Translations under genes and position numbers: made by a program
The notes under the pieces: generated by a model
Database searches by the model: none
What the model was told of the DNA's origin: nothing
What the model saw: the letters and a program-made list of their open reading frames with translations, nothing else
Shown: one piece after another, positions 15,873-29,020 of the stretch
Numbering within the stretch: position 1 is the first letter of the stretch
How the letters are laid out: the number at the start of each line of letters is the position of its first letter
Source: Nitrosomonadales bacterium
GTDB lineage: Bacteria; Pseudomonadota; Gammaproteobacteria; Burkholderiales; SG8-39
NCBI GenBank assembly: GCA_005240145.1
Contig: SBAS01000096.1
Span: 1 to 38,909, forward strand
Direction: 5' to 3'
Length of the DNA: 38,909 bases

Positions 15873-17048
15873 ATGCTACTCAACGGTTTGCTGGACCTTC
15901 CATGGTGGGGATTGGTGCTTGTCGCGCTCGGCCTCACGCACATCACGATTGCCGCGGTAACCATCTATCTGCACCGGAATCAAGCCCATCGCGCCCTCGA
16001 CCTGCATCCGGCGGTGTCGCATTTTTTCCGCCTGTGGCTGTGGCTCACCACCGGGATGGTGACCAAGGAATGGACCGCGATCCACCGCAAGCACCACGCC
16101 AAGTGCGAGACCGAGGAAGACCCGCACAGCCCGCAGATTCACGGCATCAACCGCGTGTTGTGGACCGGCGTGATGTTGTATGTGAAGGAGTCGCATTACC
16201 CGGAAACCATGGAGCGTTACGGTCACGGCACGCCGGAGGATTGGGTCGAGCGCAACGTGTACGCGCGCCACTCGGTGCTGGGCCTGTGGCTGATGGGCGC
16301 GGTCAACATCGCGCTGTTCGGCCTGATTCCCGGCGCGATCATCCTGATCGTCCAGATCGCCTGGATACCCTTCTGGGCCGCCGGCGTGATCAACGGCATC
16401 GGCCATTTCTGGGGCTACCGCAACTGGGACGTCCCCAACCCTGACGCGAGCCGCAACATAACACCGATCGCGATGCTGATCGGCGGCGAGGAGCTGCACA
16501 ACAATCACCACGCCTATCCGGCCTCCGCCAAGTTTTCCCTGAAGTGGTACGAGTTCGACCTCGGCTGGACTTACATCCGGGCCCTCGAAGAGGCGGGACT
16601 CGCCACCGTGAAGAAGGTGGCGCCGACGCCGCGCTTCTCCGATCCGAAACCGGTTGCCGACGAGCAGACGCTGGAAGCGGTGATCGCCAACCGCTACGAC
16701 GTGCTCGCGCGCTACGCCAAGTCGCTCAAGCGTACCTACGTGCAGGAGATCGAGCGCCTGGGTCAGTGGTCACAGGAAGCCGAGGCGCTGAAGCCGGCCA
16801 AGAGCTATTTCGCGCGCCTGCAGCGGCTCACCGAGGTGGAGCGCATCCGGCTCGCCGAAGCGGTGAAGAATTCGAAGGCGCTCGCCACGGCCATCGCGAT
16901 GCGCGACGAGCTGGCGGCGTTGTGGGCGCGCTCGAGCGACTCGCGCGAGCAGCTGCTCAAGCGCCTGCAGGACTGGTGCCACAAGGCCGAGACCAGCGGC
17001 GTGGTGCCGCTGGTGGAATTCAGCCACCGCCTGCGCAGCTACGCCTGA
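15873..17048 (+). CDS. Membrane fatty acid (acyl-CoA/acyl-lipid) desaturase with C-terminal extension
   Basis: A 391-residue membrane di-iron desaturase. The three histidine boxes are HRNQAHR (34-40), HRKHH (71-75) and HNNHH (209-213), flanked by hydrophobic spans, and GHFWGYRNW (177-185) is also family-typical. It introduces a double bond, probably delta-9, into acyl chains for membrane fluidity. Residues after about 260 are not desaturase core but a helical region (LKRTYVQEIERLGQ.. to the end at HRLRSYA) found in betaproteobacterial relatives. Its final ~75 residues resemble, from memory, the C-terminus of ISL3-type transposases. A strong terminator follows. Confidence 0.9.
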   Translation: MLLNGLLDLPWWGLVLVALGLTHITIAAVTIYLHRNQAHRALDLHPAVSHFFRLWLWLTTGMVTKEWTAIHRKHHAKCETEEDPHSPQIHGINRVLWTGVMLYVKESHYPETMERYGHGTPEDWVERNVYARHSVLGLWLMGAVNIALFGLIPGAIILIVQIAWIPFWAAGVINGIGHFWGYRNWDVPNPDASRNITPIAMLIGGEELHNNHHAYPASAKFSLKWYEFDLGWTYIRALEEAGLATVKKVAPTPRFSDPKPVADEQTLEAVIANRYDVLARYAKSLKRTYVQEIERLGQWSQEAEALKPAKSYFARLQRLTEVERIRLAEAVKNSKALATAIAMRDELAALWARSSDSREQLLKRLQDWCHKAETSGVVPLVEFSHRLRSYA

Positions 17049-17070
17049 TTTGAATTTCTGCTGGAAATAA

Positions 17071-17096
17071 AAAAAGCCCGCGTCAGCGGGCTTTTT
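17071..17096. terminator. Bidirectional intrinsic terminator between the desaturase and rpmG
   Basis: A perfect 11-bp stem, AAAAAGCCCGC (17071-17081) and GCGGGCTTTTT (17086-17096), has a GTCA tetraloop. It separates the convergent desaturase and rpmB-rpmG transcripts. Confidence 0.92.
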
Positions 17097-17114
17097 CATT
17101 TGGGACGGACCCGG

Positions 17115-17270
17115 TTACTTGATCTTGCCTTCCTTGTACATGACGTGCTTGCGCGCCTTCGGATCGTATTTCATCATCTCGATCTTCTCGGGCTTGGTGC
17201 GCTTGTTCTTCGTCGTGGTGTAGTAGTGGCCGGTGCCGGCCGAGGATTCAAGCTTGATTTTTTCGCGCAT
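17115..17270 (-). CDS. rpmG: 50S ribosomal protein L33
   Basis: A 51-residue protein with start [20 protein letters not shown] and end [10 protein letters not shown], a full-length bacterial L33. It has no cysteines, so it is the zinc-free form. The start at 17270 has a strong GAGGAG ribosome binding site. It follows rpmB by 10 nt, the standard rpmB-rpmG operon. Confidence 0.97.
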   Translation of the reverse strand: MREKIKLESSAGTGHYYTTTKNKRTKPEKIEMMKYDPKARKHVMYKEGKIK

Positions 17271-17280
17271 CGGGGGCTCC

Positions 17281-17526
17281 TCAGGCTTTCGCCTTTTCCT
17301 TTTTCTTCGCCTTGATTTCGGCCAGCACTGCCTCCAGGCCGAGCTTGTCGATGCGCCGCAGCCCCGAAGTCGAGACGCGCAGCCGCACCCAGCGGCGCTC
17401 GGTCTCCAGCCAGAAACGGCGGTAGTGCAGGTTGGGCAGGAAGGTGCGGATGGTCTTGTTGTTCGCGTGCGAGACCAGGTGGCCTTTCATCGGCTTCTTG
17501 CCGGTGACATCGCAAATCCGAGGCAT
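17281..17526 (-). CDS. rpmB: 50S ribosomal protein L28
   Basis: An 81-residue L28, beginning [20 protein letters not shown] and ending in a lysine/alanine-rich tail ([13 protein letters not shown]). It contains one cysteine only, so it is the zinc-free type. A GGAG ribosome binding site lies about 7 nt before the start. It is the first gene of rpmB-rpmG. A TATAAT -10 box (17565-17560, minus strand) lies upstream, in the short gap after radC. Confidence 0.97.
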   Translation of the reverse strand: MPRICDVTGKKPMKGHLVSHANNKTIRTFLPNLHYRRFWLETERRWVRLRVSTSGLRRIDKLGLEAVLAEIKAKKKEKAKA

Positions 17527-17559
17527 TGCTAACTCCGAGGTGGCGCCGAAAGGGGGCGA

Positions 17560-17565
17560 ATTATA
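17560..17565 (-). promoter_or_regulatory. -10 box of the rpmB-rpmG promoter
   Basis: A perfect TATAAT on the minus strand, about 34 nt before the rpmB start. The -35 position, which falls at the end of radC (17588-17583), is only GTTATG, so recognition of that part is weak. A separate ribosomal-protein promoter is expected here. Confidence 0.55.
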
Positions 17566-17581
17566 CGCGAAAACAGGTACT

Positions 17582-18247
17582 TCATAACAGTCCGCGCTCG
17601 GCGAACGACAGGGTCTGGCGGCCCGCCACGATGAAGTGGTCGAGCACCTTGATGTCCACCAGGGACAGCGCCTCCTTCAGGTTGCGCGTCAGCAGCTCGT
17701 CCGCCTGGCTGGGCTGCGCCACGCCCGATGGATGGTTGTGGGCAAAGATTACCGCGGCGGCATTGGCCTTCAGGCCCGCCTTGACGATTTCGCGCGGGTA
17801 GACCGAGGTCTGCGTGAGCGTGCCGCGGAACAGCTCTTCGCAGGCCAGTACGCGGTGCTGGGCGTCGAGCCAGAGGCAGACGAAAACCTCGTGTTCGCGC
17901 TCCGCGATCGCCAGGCGCAGGTAATCCCGCACCGCGCCTGGCGAGGTGAGGGCGCTGACGCTCTGCATTTCCTGCTTCAGGCTGCGACGAGCGAGCTCCA
18001 TCGCCGCCTCGAACTGCGCGCGCTTGGCCGGTCCGAGGCCTTTCACGTCTCTGAGATCGGAGGCGAACAGGCCGGCAACGCCCTTGAATCTCTCCAGCAG
18101 TTCGCGGCCCAACTCCACCGCGCTCTTGCCGGGCAGGCCCGTGCGCAGGATCACCGCGAGCAGTTCCGCGTCGCTCAGGGAGCCGGCACCCTGCGCCAGG
18201 AGCCGTTCGCGCGGCCGCTCCGCCAGCGGCCAGTCGGAAATAGCCAT
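17582..18247 (-). CDS. radC: RadC family JAB/MPN domain protein
   Basis: A 221-residue RadC. An N-terminal UPF0758 helical region with a helix-hairpin-helix-like [15 protein letters not shown] (about 65-79) is followed by an MPN/JAMM domain. The metal motif HNHPSG (170-175) and Asp183 are intact. Despite the name, a role in DNA repair is not established; family members are linked to natural transformation and mobile elements. It is divergent from coaBC (55-bp gap), a common arrangement in proteobacteria. Confidence 0.94.
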   Translation of the reverse strand: MAISDWPLAERPRERLLAQGAGSLSDAELLAVILRTGLPGKSAVELGRELLERFKGVAGLFASDLRDVKGLGPAKRAQFEAAMELARRSLKQEMQSVSALTSPGAVRDYLRLAIAEREHEVFVCLWLDAQHRVLACEELFRGTLTQTSVYPREIVKAGLKANAAAVIFAHNHPSGVAQPSQADELLTRNLKEALSLVDIKVLDHFIVAGRQTLSFAERGLL

Positions 18248-18302
18248 TCCAGTTTTCCCGTAAAATCGCCTTCCCCCGCATAACGCTGGCGACGCCCGCC
18301 CG

Positions 18303-19502
18303 ATGACATTGAAAGGAAAGAAGATCCTGCTCGGCCTGACCGGCGGCGTCGCCGCCTACAAGGCTGCGGAGCTGGCGCGCGGGCTGGTGAAGGCCGGGGC
18401 GGACGTGCGCGTGGCGATGACGAAATCGGCGACGAAGTTCATCACGCCGACCACGCTGCAGGCGCTCACCGGCCAGGAGGTCTGGACCGACCTCTGGGAC
18501 AAGCGCGTGCCCGATGCGATGGGGCATATCGAGCTGTCGCGCGACCGCGACCTCATCATCGTGGCGCCGGCGAGCGCAAATTTCATGGCCAAGGTGGCGC
18601 AGGGGCTCGCCGACGACCTGCTTTCGTCTCTGGTGCTGGCGCGCCGTTGCCCGCTGCTGCTGGCGCCGGCGATGAACGTCGAGATGTGGCAGAGCGCCGC
18701 GACACAGCGCAACGCCAAGACCCTGGCCGCCGACGGCGTGCTGCTTGCGGGCCCCGCCGCGGGCGACCAGGCCTGCGGGGAGACCGGCATGGGGCGCATG
18801 CTCGAGCCCGGGCAGATCGTCGCGCTGGTTGAATCCGGTTTTCAGCCCAAGCCGCTAGCCGGCAGGAAGGTGCTGGTGACCGCCGGCCCCACCGAGGAGG
18901 CGATCGACCCGGTGCGCGTGATCACCAACTCCAGCTCGGGAAAGATGGGATACGCGGTGGCGCGCGCCGCGCGCGAAGCCGGTGCCAGCGTCATGCTGGT
19001 GAGCGGTCCGGTGGCGCTCGCGGCGCCCGAAGGCGTGAAACGCGTGAGCGTGCGCAGCGCGGCGCAGATGTTCGACGCCGTAAAGGCGAACCTGAACGGC
19101 TGCAGCGTTTTTATCTCGGTCGCCGCGGTGGCCGACTTCAGGCCGAAGCAGGCGTCGAAGCAGAAGATCAAGAAGGGCGAGAGGCAGAGCATGATGCTGG
19201 AGATGGAGCGCAACCCCGACATCCTCGCCTGGGTAGCGGCGCAGAAGAAAGCGCCTTTCTGCGTCGGCTTCGCCGCCGAGAGCGAGAACCTGGCAAGGAA
19301 CGCGAAGGAAAAGCGCAAGAAGAAGGGCATCCCGCTGCTCGCGGCCAACCTCGCGCAAGAGGCGCTCGGCTCCGACGACAACGCGATCACGCTCTACGAC
19401 GACCGCGGCGCGCACGCGCTCGGGCGGGGCCCCAAGCTGGAGCAGGCGCGCAAGCTCGTGGCCCACGTCGTCTCGATGCTGAAGAAGCAAGAAAAGCGCT
19501 GA
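18303..19502 (+). CDS. coaBC: Bifunctional phosphopantothenoylcysteine decarboxylase / phosphopantothenate-cysteine ligase
   Basis: A 399-residue coenzyme A biosynthesis enzyme. The N-terminal CoaC flavoprotein half has the catalytic His75 (MGHIELS), PAMNVEMW (122-129) and Cys158 in QACGETGMG. The C-terminal CoaB half starts near 188 ([25 protein letters not shown]), followed by the dimerisation and KIKKGE lysine motif. It adds cysteine to phosphopantothenate and decarboxylates the product. Its TGA overlaps the dut ATG by one base. Confidence 0.97.
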   Translation: MTLKGKKILLGLTGGVAAYKAAELARGLVKAGADVRVAMTKSATKFITPTTLQALTGQEVWTDLWDKRVPDAMGHIELSRDRDLIIVAPASANFMAKVAQGLADDLLSSLVLARRCPLLLAPAMNVEMWQSAATQRNAKTLAADGVLLAGPAAGDQACGETGMGRMLEPGQIVALVESGFQPKPLAGRKVLVTAGPTEEAIDPVRVITNSSSGKMGYAVARAAREAGASVMLVSGPVALAAPEGVKRVSVRSAAQMFDAVKANLNGCSVFISVAAVADFRPKQASKQKIKKGERQSMMLEMERNPDILAWVAAQKKAPFCVGFAAESENLARNAKEKRKKKGIPLLAANLAQEALGSDDNAITLYDDRGAHALGRGPKLEQARKLVAHVVSMLKKQEKR

Positions 19503-19951
19503 TGCGCCGCCTGGACGTGAAGATCCTCGACCCGAGGATCAGCTCGATGCTGCCCCAGTACGGGACTGCGGGAGCCGCGGGCCTGGACCTGCGCGCCTGC
19601 CTGGACGCGCCGCTGGAGCTGAAGCCCGGCGACAGCCGGCTGGTGCCCTCTGGCATCGCGATCCACATCGGCGATCCTGCGTTCGCCGCGATCATCCTGC
19701 CGCGCTCCGGACTCGGGGCGAAGAACGGCATCGTGCTGGGGAATCTCGTCGGCCTGATCGACTCCGACTACCAGGGGCCGCTGATGGTTTCGCTCTGGAA
19801 CCGCGGCCAGGCCGCGTTCACCATCCAGCCGATGGACCGCATCGCGCAGCTGGTGGTGGTGCCGGTGCAGCAGGTCGAATTCAACGTGGTCGAGGAATTC
19901 GAGTCCTCGAGCCGCGGCGCCGGCGGCTTCGGCAGCACCGGAAAAAGCTAG
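19502..19951 (+). CDS. dut: Deoxyuridine 5'-triphosphate nucleotidohydrolase
   Basis: A 149-residue trimeric dUTPase with all five motifs: [26 protein letters not shown] (catalytic Asp), DRIAQLV and the C-terminal [10 protein letters not shown]. It hydrolyses dUTP to dUMP, keeping uracil out of DNA and feeding dTMP synthesis. Coupled to coaBC (TGATG), the classic coaBC-dut pair. Its stop shares CTAG (19948-19951) with the convergent flavoprotein gene. Confidence 0.97.
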   Translation: MRRLDVKILDPRISSMLPQYGTAGAAGLDLRACLDAPLELKPGDSRLVPSGIAIHIGDPAFAAIILPRSGLGAKNGIVLGNLVGLIDSDYQGPLMVSLWNRGQAAFTIQPMDRIAQLVVVPVQQVEFNVVEEFESSSRGAGGFGSTGKS

Positions 19952-21195
19952 GCCAGCGAATCCGCCCAGATCGTCCGGGCCCAGTTCCAGGCGAATGTGC
20001 CCTCGGTCTCGCTGCGCGCCGCGGAAATGCCGCCCGATCCCTTCACCGCGATGAGCGTACCCTGTCCGGCGTCCCACTGGTGGACGGAGGACACGCGGAT
20101 CGCTTCCTTCTGCGAGACGAAGCTGTAGCAGGTGTTGATGATCTGCAGCGGGACCGCGGCGCGGCCCTTGAGCTGCTCGATGATCGCGGCGGCGGCGATC
20201 TTGGCGTGGTTGTTCGCCATGCTGCCCGACTTGGGCATGCCCGGCGCCGACAGCGTCGCGTCGCCCAGCACGTGGATGCCCGGGACCTTCTTCGATTCCA
20301 TCGTGCGCCAGTCGATGTCGCACCAGCGGTTGTTGGTGGTGATGAGCCCGGCGTTGAGCGCGATGTCGCCCGCCCGGTGCGGCGGCACGACGTTGAGCAC
20401 GTCGCCCTTGACGTCCTCGACTTCCAGCTTGACGGTCATGCTGGCCGCGTCGACGCCGATCGCCTTGGCATTGCCTCGATATTCGAGGATGCCGGGATAA
20501 AGGTCTTTCCAGGCCGCCTTGAACAGGCCCGCCTTCGAGGTTACGTCCGGGTTAGCGTCGAGCACGAGCACCTTGGAGCGCGGCTTGGCCTGCTTGAAGT
20601 ACGCCGCGACCATGCTCGCGCGCTCGTACGGCCCGGGCGGGCAGCGATAGGGGGCGAGCGGAATCGACAGGATATAGACGCCGCCGTCGCGCATCTGCTC
20701 GAGCTGGCGGCGCAGCTCCACGGTCTGCGCGCCCGCCTTCCAGGCATGCAGCACGCGGCCGGCGTTCATCGCCGCCTCGAAGCCCTGCACCTCGCCGAAG
20801 TTGAAATCGATGCCCGGCGAGACGATGAGGCGTTCGTAGGCGATGTCGCCGCCGCGTGCGAGGCGCACGGTTTTCTTCGCCGCATCGACCGCGACCGCGT
20901 TGTCGCGCACCACCTGCACGCCGTGCCGGCGCAGGCCTTCGTAGCCGGTCGTGATCTCCTGCATGCTGGAAAAACCGCCCAGCACCAGGTTGGAGATCGG
21001 GCAGGAGGTGAAGCTGCTTTCGCGTTCGACCAGCACCACGTCGATTGACGGGTCCCAGAGGCGGATGTATTTCGCCGCGGTGGCGCCGCCGAAGCCGCCG
21101 CCGATCACGACGACCCGCGCCTTCGAAGGCACTGCAGTCGCGCAACCGGCGACAGAAACAGCGGCAGCCAGCTTGAGGAAGTCTCTGCGTTTCAT
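19948..21195 (-). CDS. Flavocytochrome c sulfide dehydrogenase-type flavoprotein
   Basis: A 415-residue FAD/NAD-fold protein of the FccB/SoxF type. A twin-arginine-like signal ([18 protein letters not shown]) precedes the FAD motif [14 protein letters not shown] (28-41). Cys65 (FTSCPISN) sits where FccB links FAD covalently, and Cys185 (RCPPGP) and Cys356 (NTCYSF) match the redox-active disulfide pair. The signal ends in VAGC, a lipobox-like site, so membrane anchoring is possible. Known relatives oxidise sulfide in the periplasm with a partner cytochrome c, encoded 9 nt upstream. No other sox genes are present. The actual substrate here is inferred. Confidence 0.87.
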   Translation of the reverse strand: MKRRDFLKLAAAVSVAGCATAVPSKARVVVIGGGFGGATAAKYIRLWDPSIDVVLVERESSFTSCPISNLVLGGFSSMQEITTGYEGLRRHGVQVVRDNAVAVDAAKKTVRLARGGDIAYERLIVSPGIDFNFGEVQGFEAAMNAGRVLHAWKAGAQTVELRRQLEQMRDGGVYILSIPLAPYRCPPGPYERASMVAAYFKQAKPRSKVLVLDANPDVTSKAGLFKAAWKDLYPGILEYRGNAKAIGVDAASMTVKLEVEDVKGDVLNVVPPHRAGDIALNAGLITTNNRWCDIDWRTMESKKVPGIHVLGDATLSAPGMPKSGSMANNHAKIAAAAIIEQLKGRAAVPLQIINTCYSFVSQKEAIRVSSVHQWDAGQGTLIAVKGSGGISAARSETEGTFAWNWARTIWADSLA

Positions 21196-21204
21196 GATGT
21201 CCTC

Positions 21205-21501
21205 CTACCGCTTTTGCGCCGCGAACCAGGTCGCGAGCGCGTCGATCTGTGGATCGGTGTAGCCCTTGGCGATCTGGTGCATCACGGTGGCCGGCCGCTT
21301 GCCGTCGCGGAAGGCGCGCATCTGCGTGGCGATATGGTCGCGCGGCAGGCCGGCGAGCGGAATCACCGGGGCTCCGGCCGGAACTCGCCCGTCGGTGCCG
21401 TGGCAGATGGCGCAGGCGGCGGCGAGGTTGCGGCCTTGGATGTCTTGCGCGGCAACGGGAAAGGCGGCCAGCACGGCCGCGGCGAGAAAGAAAACCCTCA
21501 T
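21205..21501 (-). CDS. Small monohaem cytochrome c, partner of the sulfide dehydrogenase flavoprotein
   Basis: A 98-residue exported class I cytochrome c. A Sec signal (to about AAQD, residue 19) is followed by one haem motif CAICH (30-34) and the probable axial Met74 (ATVMHQIAKGY). It would accept electrons from the flavoprotein whose gene follows after 9 nt. In Allochromatium the FccA subunit is dihaem and larger; this monohaem form is a common variant. It has a GGAGG ribosome binding site and starts only 24 nt after clpA, so read-through from clpSA is likely. Confidence 0.9.
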   Translation of the reverse strand: MRVFFLAAAVLAAFPVAAQDIQGRNLAAACAICHGTDGRVPAGAPVIPLAGLPRDHIATQMRAFRDGKRPATVMHQIAKGYTDPQIDALATWFAAQKR

Positions 21502-21525
21502 TCGAACCTCCGCTAGGTTATTGCG

Positions 21526-23808
<2,283 letters not shown>

Positions 23809-23809
23809 G

Positions 23810-24112
23810 TCAGGTTTTCTCCATCACGCATTGCAGCGGATGCTGGTGCTTGTGAGCATACGCTGAAACCTGCTGCACCTTGGTCGAGGCGACGTCGTGC
23901 GGGTAGACGCCGCAGACCCCCATTCCCTCCCTGTGGACTTTCAGCATCACCTGGGTCGCCCTTTCCCGGCTCATGCCGAAGAACTTCTGCAGCACCAGCA
24001 CGACGAACTCCATCGGCGTGTAGTCGTCGTTGAGGAGCAAAACCTGATACATCGGCGGAAGTTTTACCTTCGCCTTTTTCGCTTCTACTAACGAGTCGTT
24101 CTTGTGTTGCAT
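23810..24112 (-). CDS. clpS: Clp protease adaptor ClpS
   Basis: A 100-residue ClpS adaptor that delivers N-end rule substrates to ClpA. The conserved core [17 protein letters not shown] (about 22-38) and the later [20 protein letters not shown] are intact, including the substrate-pocket region. The start is ATG at 24112 with no clear ribosome binding site. A sigma70-like promoter precedes it. It is immediately upstream of clpA, the usual order. Confidence 0.96.
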   Translation of the reverse strand: MQHKNDSLVEAKKAKVKLPPMYQVLLLNDDYTPMEFVVLVLQKFFGMSRERATQVMLKVHREGMGVCGVYPHDVASTKVQQVSAYAHKHQHPLQCVMEKT

Positions 24113-24135
24113 GCATGTGGTGGCCGACCGTTTCT

Positions 24136-24164
24136 ATCCTAATCAATGCGGTCGGGGAGCGCAA
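24136..24164 (-). promoter_or_regulatory. Probable clpS-clpA promoter
   Basis: On the minus strand TTGCGC (24164-24159), 17-bp spacer and TAGGAT (24141-24136) lie 24 nt before the clpS start. The remainder of the 87-bp gap contains a GC-rich imperfect hairpin (24182-24202) overlapping the icd stop, without a T-run, which may help end the icd transcript. Confidence 0.5.
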
Positions 24165-24199
24165 ACCCTGTGTTGGGCTGATAGGGCCGGCCACACGGC

Positions 24200-26434
<2,235 letters not shown>

Positions 26435-26484
26435 GGGGCTTGCCTTTGCGTGAGAGTGTACGGCGGCGCGTGAGAACCGGTATT

Positions 26485-27606
26485 TTACGGCCAGAGTTTG
26501 ATATCCAGCGCGCGTTCAGCGAGCCAGACCAGCGCGATGAGCGCGATCATCGCCGAGCCCCCGACGAACACCAGGGCGCGGTAGAACCAGCTGCGGCGCA
26601 GGACGTAAGCGACGGGCAGGAACGCGCCGACGATGGCGAGCTGGCCCGCTTCGACACCGAGGTTGAAGCCGACCAGCGCGAGCAGCAGCGCGCCCTGCGG
26701 CAGGCCGAGGTCGGCGAGCACGCTGGCAAAGCCGAAACCGTGGATGAGGCCGAAGGCGAACGCCACTGCCCAGCGCCGCTCCGCCACCACCGGCCTGATG
26801 TTGTTCAGGGCGGCGAGCAGCACGGAAAGGGCGATCGTCGACTCGACGAGGCGCGAGGGGAGCGAGATCACCGACAGCGCGGCGAGCGACAGCGTGATGG
26901 AATGAGCGACGGTAAACGCGGTCACGACCTTGAAAACGTCCCAGAACGTGTCGCGAAAGCGCTCTGCGGGGCTCCAGGTCCTGCTTTTAAGAATTAGAAC
27001 GGCAGGGAGCATAAGACAGACCAGAAAGAGGACATGGTCGAAGCCGATCCAGATGTGCCAGACGCCTTCGCGCAGGTAGTCGAGGAATTGCGCCAGCGCC
27101 GAGGCGGCCTCCGCGCCGAAGCTGAAGCGCGGCCGATCGGGCGACAACACGGCCGTCTGCGTGGTGCCGCCGCGCTCGATGCGCAGCAGGCCGCGGTGCG
27201 TCGGATCGAGGTCGAAGAACAGGCTGTAGGAGAGCTCGATGGCCGCGGGCGGGGGCGCGCCGCAGTCCGCATCGAAGCGCAGGACCGCGTAAGCGCCGTC
27301 GCTGTGCTCGTCCACGAGGAAGTCCGTGTTCGCGGTGGTGCAGGTTCTGCCGCCGGCATTGAATTTCAGGCGGTTCAGGGCGAAATCCTCGATCTCCTTG
27401 CGCCTGGCGCGCAGCTCCCCCCAGGTAATCGCGCCGTTGCCGTCGGCGTCCAGGCCGATGGCGAATTCCAGGTCGCGCAGCGCGATGTCCCACTGGCCGC
27501 GCAGCGCTGCGCCGTCGACGCGCAGCGCAAGATAGCTGTCGCTGGGCTTGTGCGCCTGTGCCGTGGTTGCGGCGAGCGCAAGCACGAGTGACAGGAGGGT
27601 CTTCAA
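26485..27606 (-). CDS. HupE/UreJ-like membrane protein with an N-terminal EF-hand
   Basis: A 373-residue protein with a signal peptide (cleavage near QAHKP, residue 18) and an extracytoplasmic domain of about 170 residues. A C-terminal membrane region of six or seven spans follows, with [10 protein letters not shown] and [15 protein letters not shown], the histidine-bearing motifs of the HupE/UreJ_2 family. The periplasmic part holds a complete EF-hand loop [12 protein letters not shown] (53-64), predicting calcium binding. Family members are associated with metal (Ni, Cu) physiology, but this subgroup is uncharacterised. It starts with TTG overlapping the stop of the TPR gene (TTGA). Confidence 0.8.
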   Translation of the reverse strand: MKTLLSLVLALAATTAQAHKPSDSYLALRVDGAALRGQWDIALRDLEFAIGLDADGNGAITWGELRARRKEIEDFALNRLKFNAGGRTCTTANTDFLVDEHSDGAYAVLRFDADCGAPPPAAIELSYSLFFDLDPTHRGLLRIERGGTTQTAVLSPDRPRFSFGAEAASALAQFLDYLREGVWHIWIGFDHVLFLVCLMLPAVLILKSRTWSPAERFRDTFWDVFKVVTAFTVAHSITLSLAALSVISLPSRLVESTIALSVLLAALNNIRPVVAERRWAVAFAFGLIHGFGFASVLADLGLPQGALLLALVGFNLGVEAGQLAIVGAFLPVAYVLRRSWFYRALVFVGGSAMIALIALVWLAERALDIKLWP

Positions 27607-28790
27607 CGGATTGCTTTCAACTGCACGGCAAGGCGGCGCAAACGATCAGATTCAAAACCACTCGATTCCAGCCACTGCAGCGCGGGCGCAGCAGCGGCGG
27701 GGTCGCGCGCCGCAAGCGCCGCTTCGATGAGGACCAGCGCATCGCGCGGTTCGCGTTGCGTGCGGTAGTTCTCGCGCGCCGCGGCCAGCGCGGCGCGCGC
27801 GTCGACTTTGAGCTCCAGCAGGTAGCGCGCTTCCTCCTGCAGGTGCAGTTTCTCGCCGCGTAGCGCGGCGTCGGCGAAGCGCTCGCCGAGCGCGCGCACG
27901 TACTTTTCGGCTTCGGCGAGCTTGAGCTGGCGGGCGGCGAGCGCGAGGCGCAACAGCAGGGTGTCGGAACGTCCCCACGTCTTCAGCAGCGGCACGACTT
28001 CCGCATTGCGCCCCTGCTCGAGGAGGAAGTCGGCATAGGCGGCGAGCAGGAAGTTGTCATCGAGCCCCAGCGCGAGACCCTGGCGGAAATGCTTTTCGGC
28101 CGCGGCATGATCGCCAATGCGCCAGGCCATTTCCGCAAGCCGGGTATGGATCCAGAGCCGGAATTCCGGCTCGCGCTCGTTGTCGCGAGCCAGCGCCGCG
28201 TTCAGGCGCGCGTAGGCGGCGCGTGCTCTTCCGGTGCTGGCATCGACGTAGGCCGTGCAGGCCACCGCGTGCAGCTCGGTGGTGATCGGTGCGAGCAATT
28301 CGCACTCGCGCATGGCGCCGGCGTAGTCGGCCTGCACCATGAGGAGTGCCGCGCGCCAGGCGCGCGCGCCGATATTTGCCGGATCTGCCTGCAGAGCGAG
28401 ATCGAAATTCGCCATCGCGCGCGGAAAATCGTGGCGGTACTGGCGCAGCTTGCCGTGCAGGACCAGCATTTCCGCCGGCGTGCCGGCGGCCTCTGGCCAG
28501 GGCCGGACCACTGCCTCTGCATAACCGACGTAGCGAGGGTCTCCCTGTTCCATCGCCAGCTCGAAGTAGCGCCGCGCGAGGCGGGCCGCCGCGGCGGCGT
28601 CCTTGGGCGCGGCGGCGACGGCGGCGCGCGCCCGTCGCAGCTCCGCCGCGGTCGCATCGTCCCGTTTGCCGGGCAGGACTTCCAGCACCACGGCGTCGTC
28701 CCGGGGCAGGAACGGCGCGGCGGCGGCCGGCAGGGCAGCCAGACAGGAGGCGCAAAGCACTGCCAGGTAAGGGAATTGATGGATCTTCAT
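27603..28790 (-). CDS. Exported TPR-repeat protein
   Basis: A 395-residue protein with a Sec signal (MKIHQFPYLAVLCASCLAAL.., cleaved near residue 25) and several tetratricopeptide-like helical pairs. Examples are DFPRAMANFDLALQADPANIGARAW, RLAEMAWRIGDHAAAEKHFRQGL and LLAAYADFLLEQGRNAEV. It probably acts as a periplasmic or surface-associated protein-binding scaffold. The frame is open upstream to a TTG at 28847, but the ATG at 28790 gives the signal peptide and is preferred. It is coupled to the EF-hand HupE-like gene, implying a joint role; specific function unknown. Confidence 0.8.
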   Translation of the reverse strand: MKIHQFPYLAVLCASCLAALPAAAAPFLPRDDAVVLEVLPGKRDDATAAELRRARAAVAAAPKDAAAAARLARRYFELAMEQGDPRYVGYAEAVVRPWPEAAGTPAEMLVLHGKLRQYRHDFPRAMANFDLALQADPANIGARAWRAALLMVQADYAGAMRECELLAPITTELHAVACTAYVDASTGRARAAYARLNAALARDNEREPEFRLWIHTRLAEMAWRIGDHAAAEKHFRQGLALGLDDNFLLAAYADFLLEQGRNAEVVPLLKTWGRSDTLLLRLALAARQLKLAEAEKYVRALGERFADAALRGEKLHLQEEARYLLELKVDARAALAAARENYRTQREPRDALVLIEAALAARDPAAAAPALQWLESSGFESDRLRRLAVQLKAIR

Positions 28791-28837
28791 CCGCCGGGCG
28801 TCGGGACATGCCTGTAAAAACAACAGCTTAACACGGT

Positions 28838-28866
28838 TTGATGTCAATTCTTCTTTTGTTTACAAT
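28838..28866 (+). promoter_or_regulatory. Promoter of the lysine-rich small protein gene
   Basis: TTGATG (28838-28843), 17-bp spacer and TACAAT (28861-28866) make a good sigma70 promoter. A perfect TTGACA hexamer on the opposite strand (28847-28842) overlaps its -35 box and could serve the divergent TPR gene, though no good -10 box is placed for it. Confidence 0.6.
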
Positions 28867-28872
28867 GGCTTG

Positions 28873-29020
28873 CGTGGGGAAACTCACGTGCAGGGAGGCA
28901 AAACGGGGTCAACCGGGAGGAACGGTCAACCGCCAGCAGTTTCGCGCGTTTTTCGACGCGGGGAGAGGCGGCAACTCGTTACGTCCCCCCGTTTAAACAT
29001 ACCAATACCAGGAGATAGAA
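28873..29020 (+). other. Long untranslated leader of the lysine-rich small protein gene
   Basis: About 148 nt separate the predicted transcription start from the ATG at 29021. It holds a 9-bp direct repeat GGTCAACCG (28907-28915 and 28924-28932), a CGCGT/ACGCG hairpin (28945-28960), and a possible CGGGG/CCCCG pairing (around 28959-28990). An AGGAGA ribosome binding site sits just before the ATG. I cannot match it to a known riboswitch; function is open. Confidence 0.35.

Noticed and set aside
20080-21048. 322-codon open frame antisense to the sulfide dehydrogenase flavoprotein
   Set aside because: Shadow of a clearly coding frame with intact FAD and cysteine motifs.
28901-28940. Guanidine-II (mini-ykkC) riboswitch in the lysine-rich gene leader
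   Set aside because: ACGG elements are present but not in the two hairpin loops that define that class.
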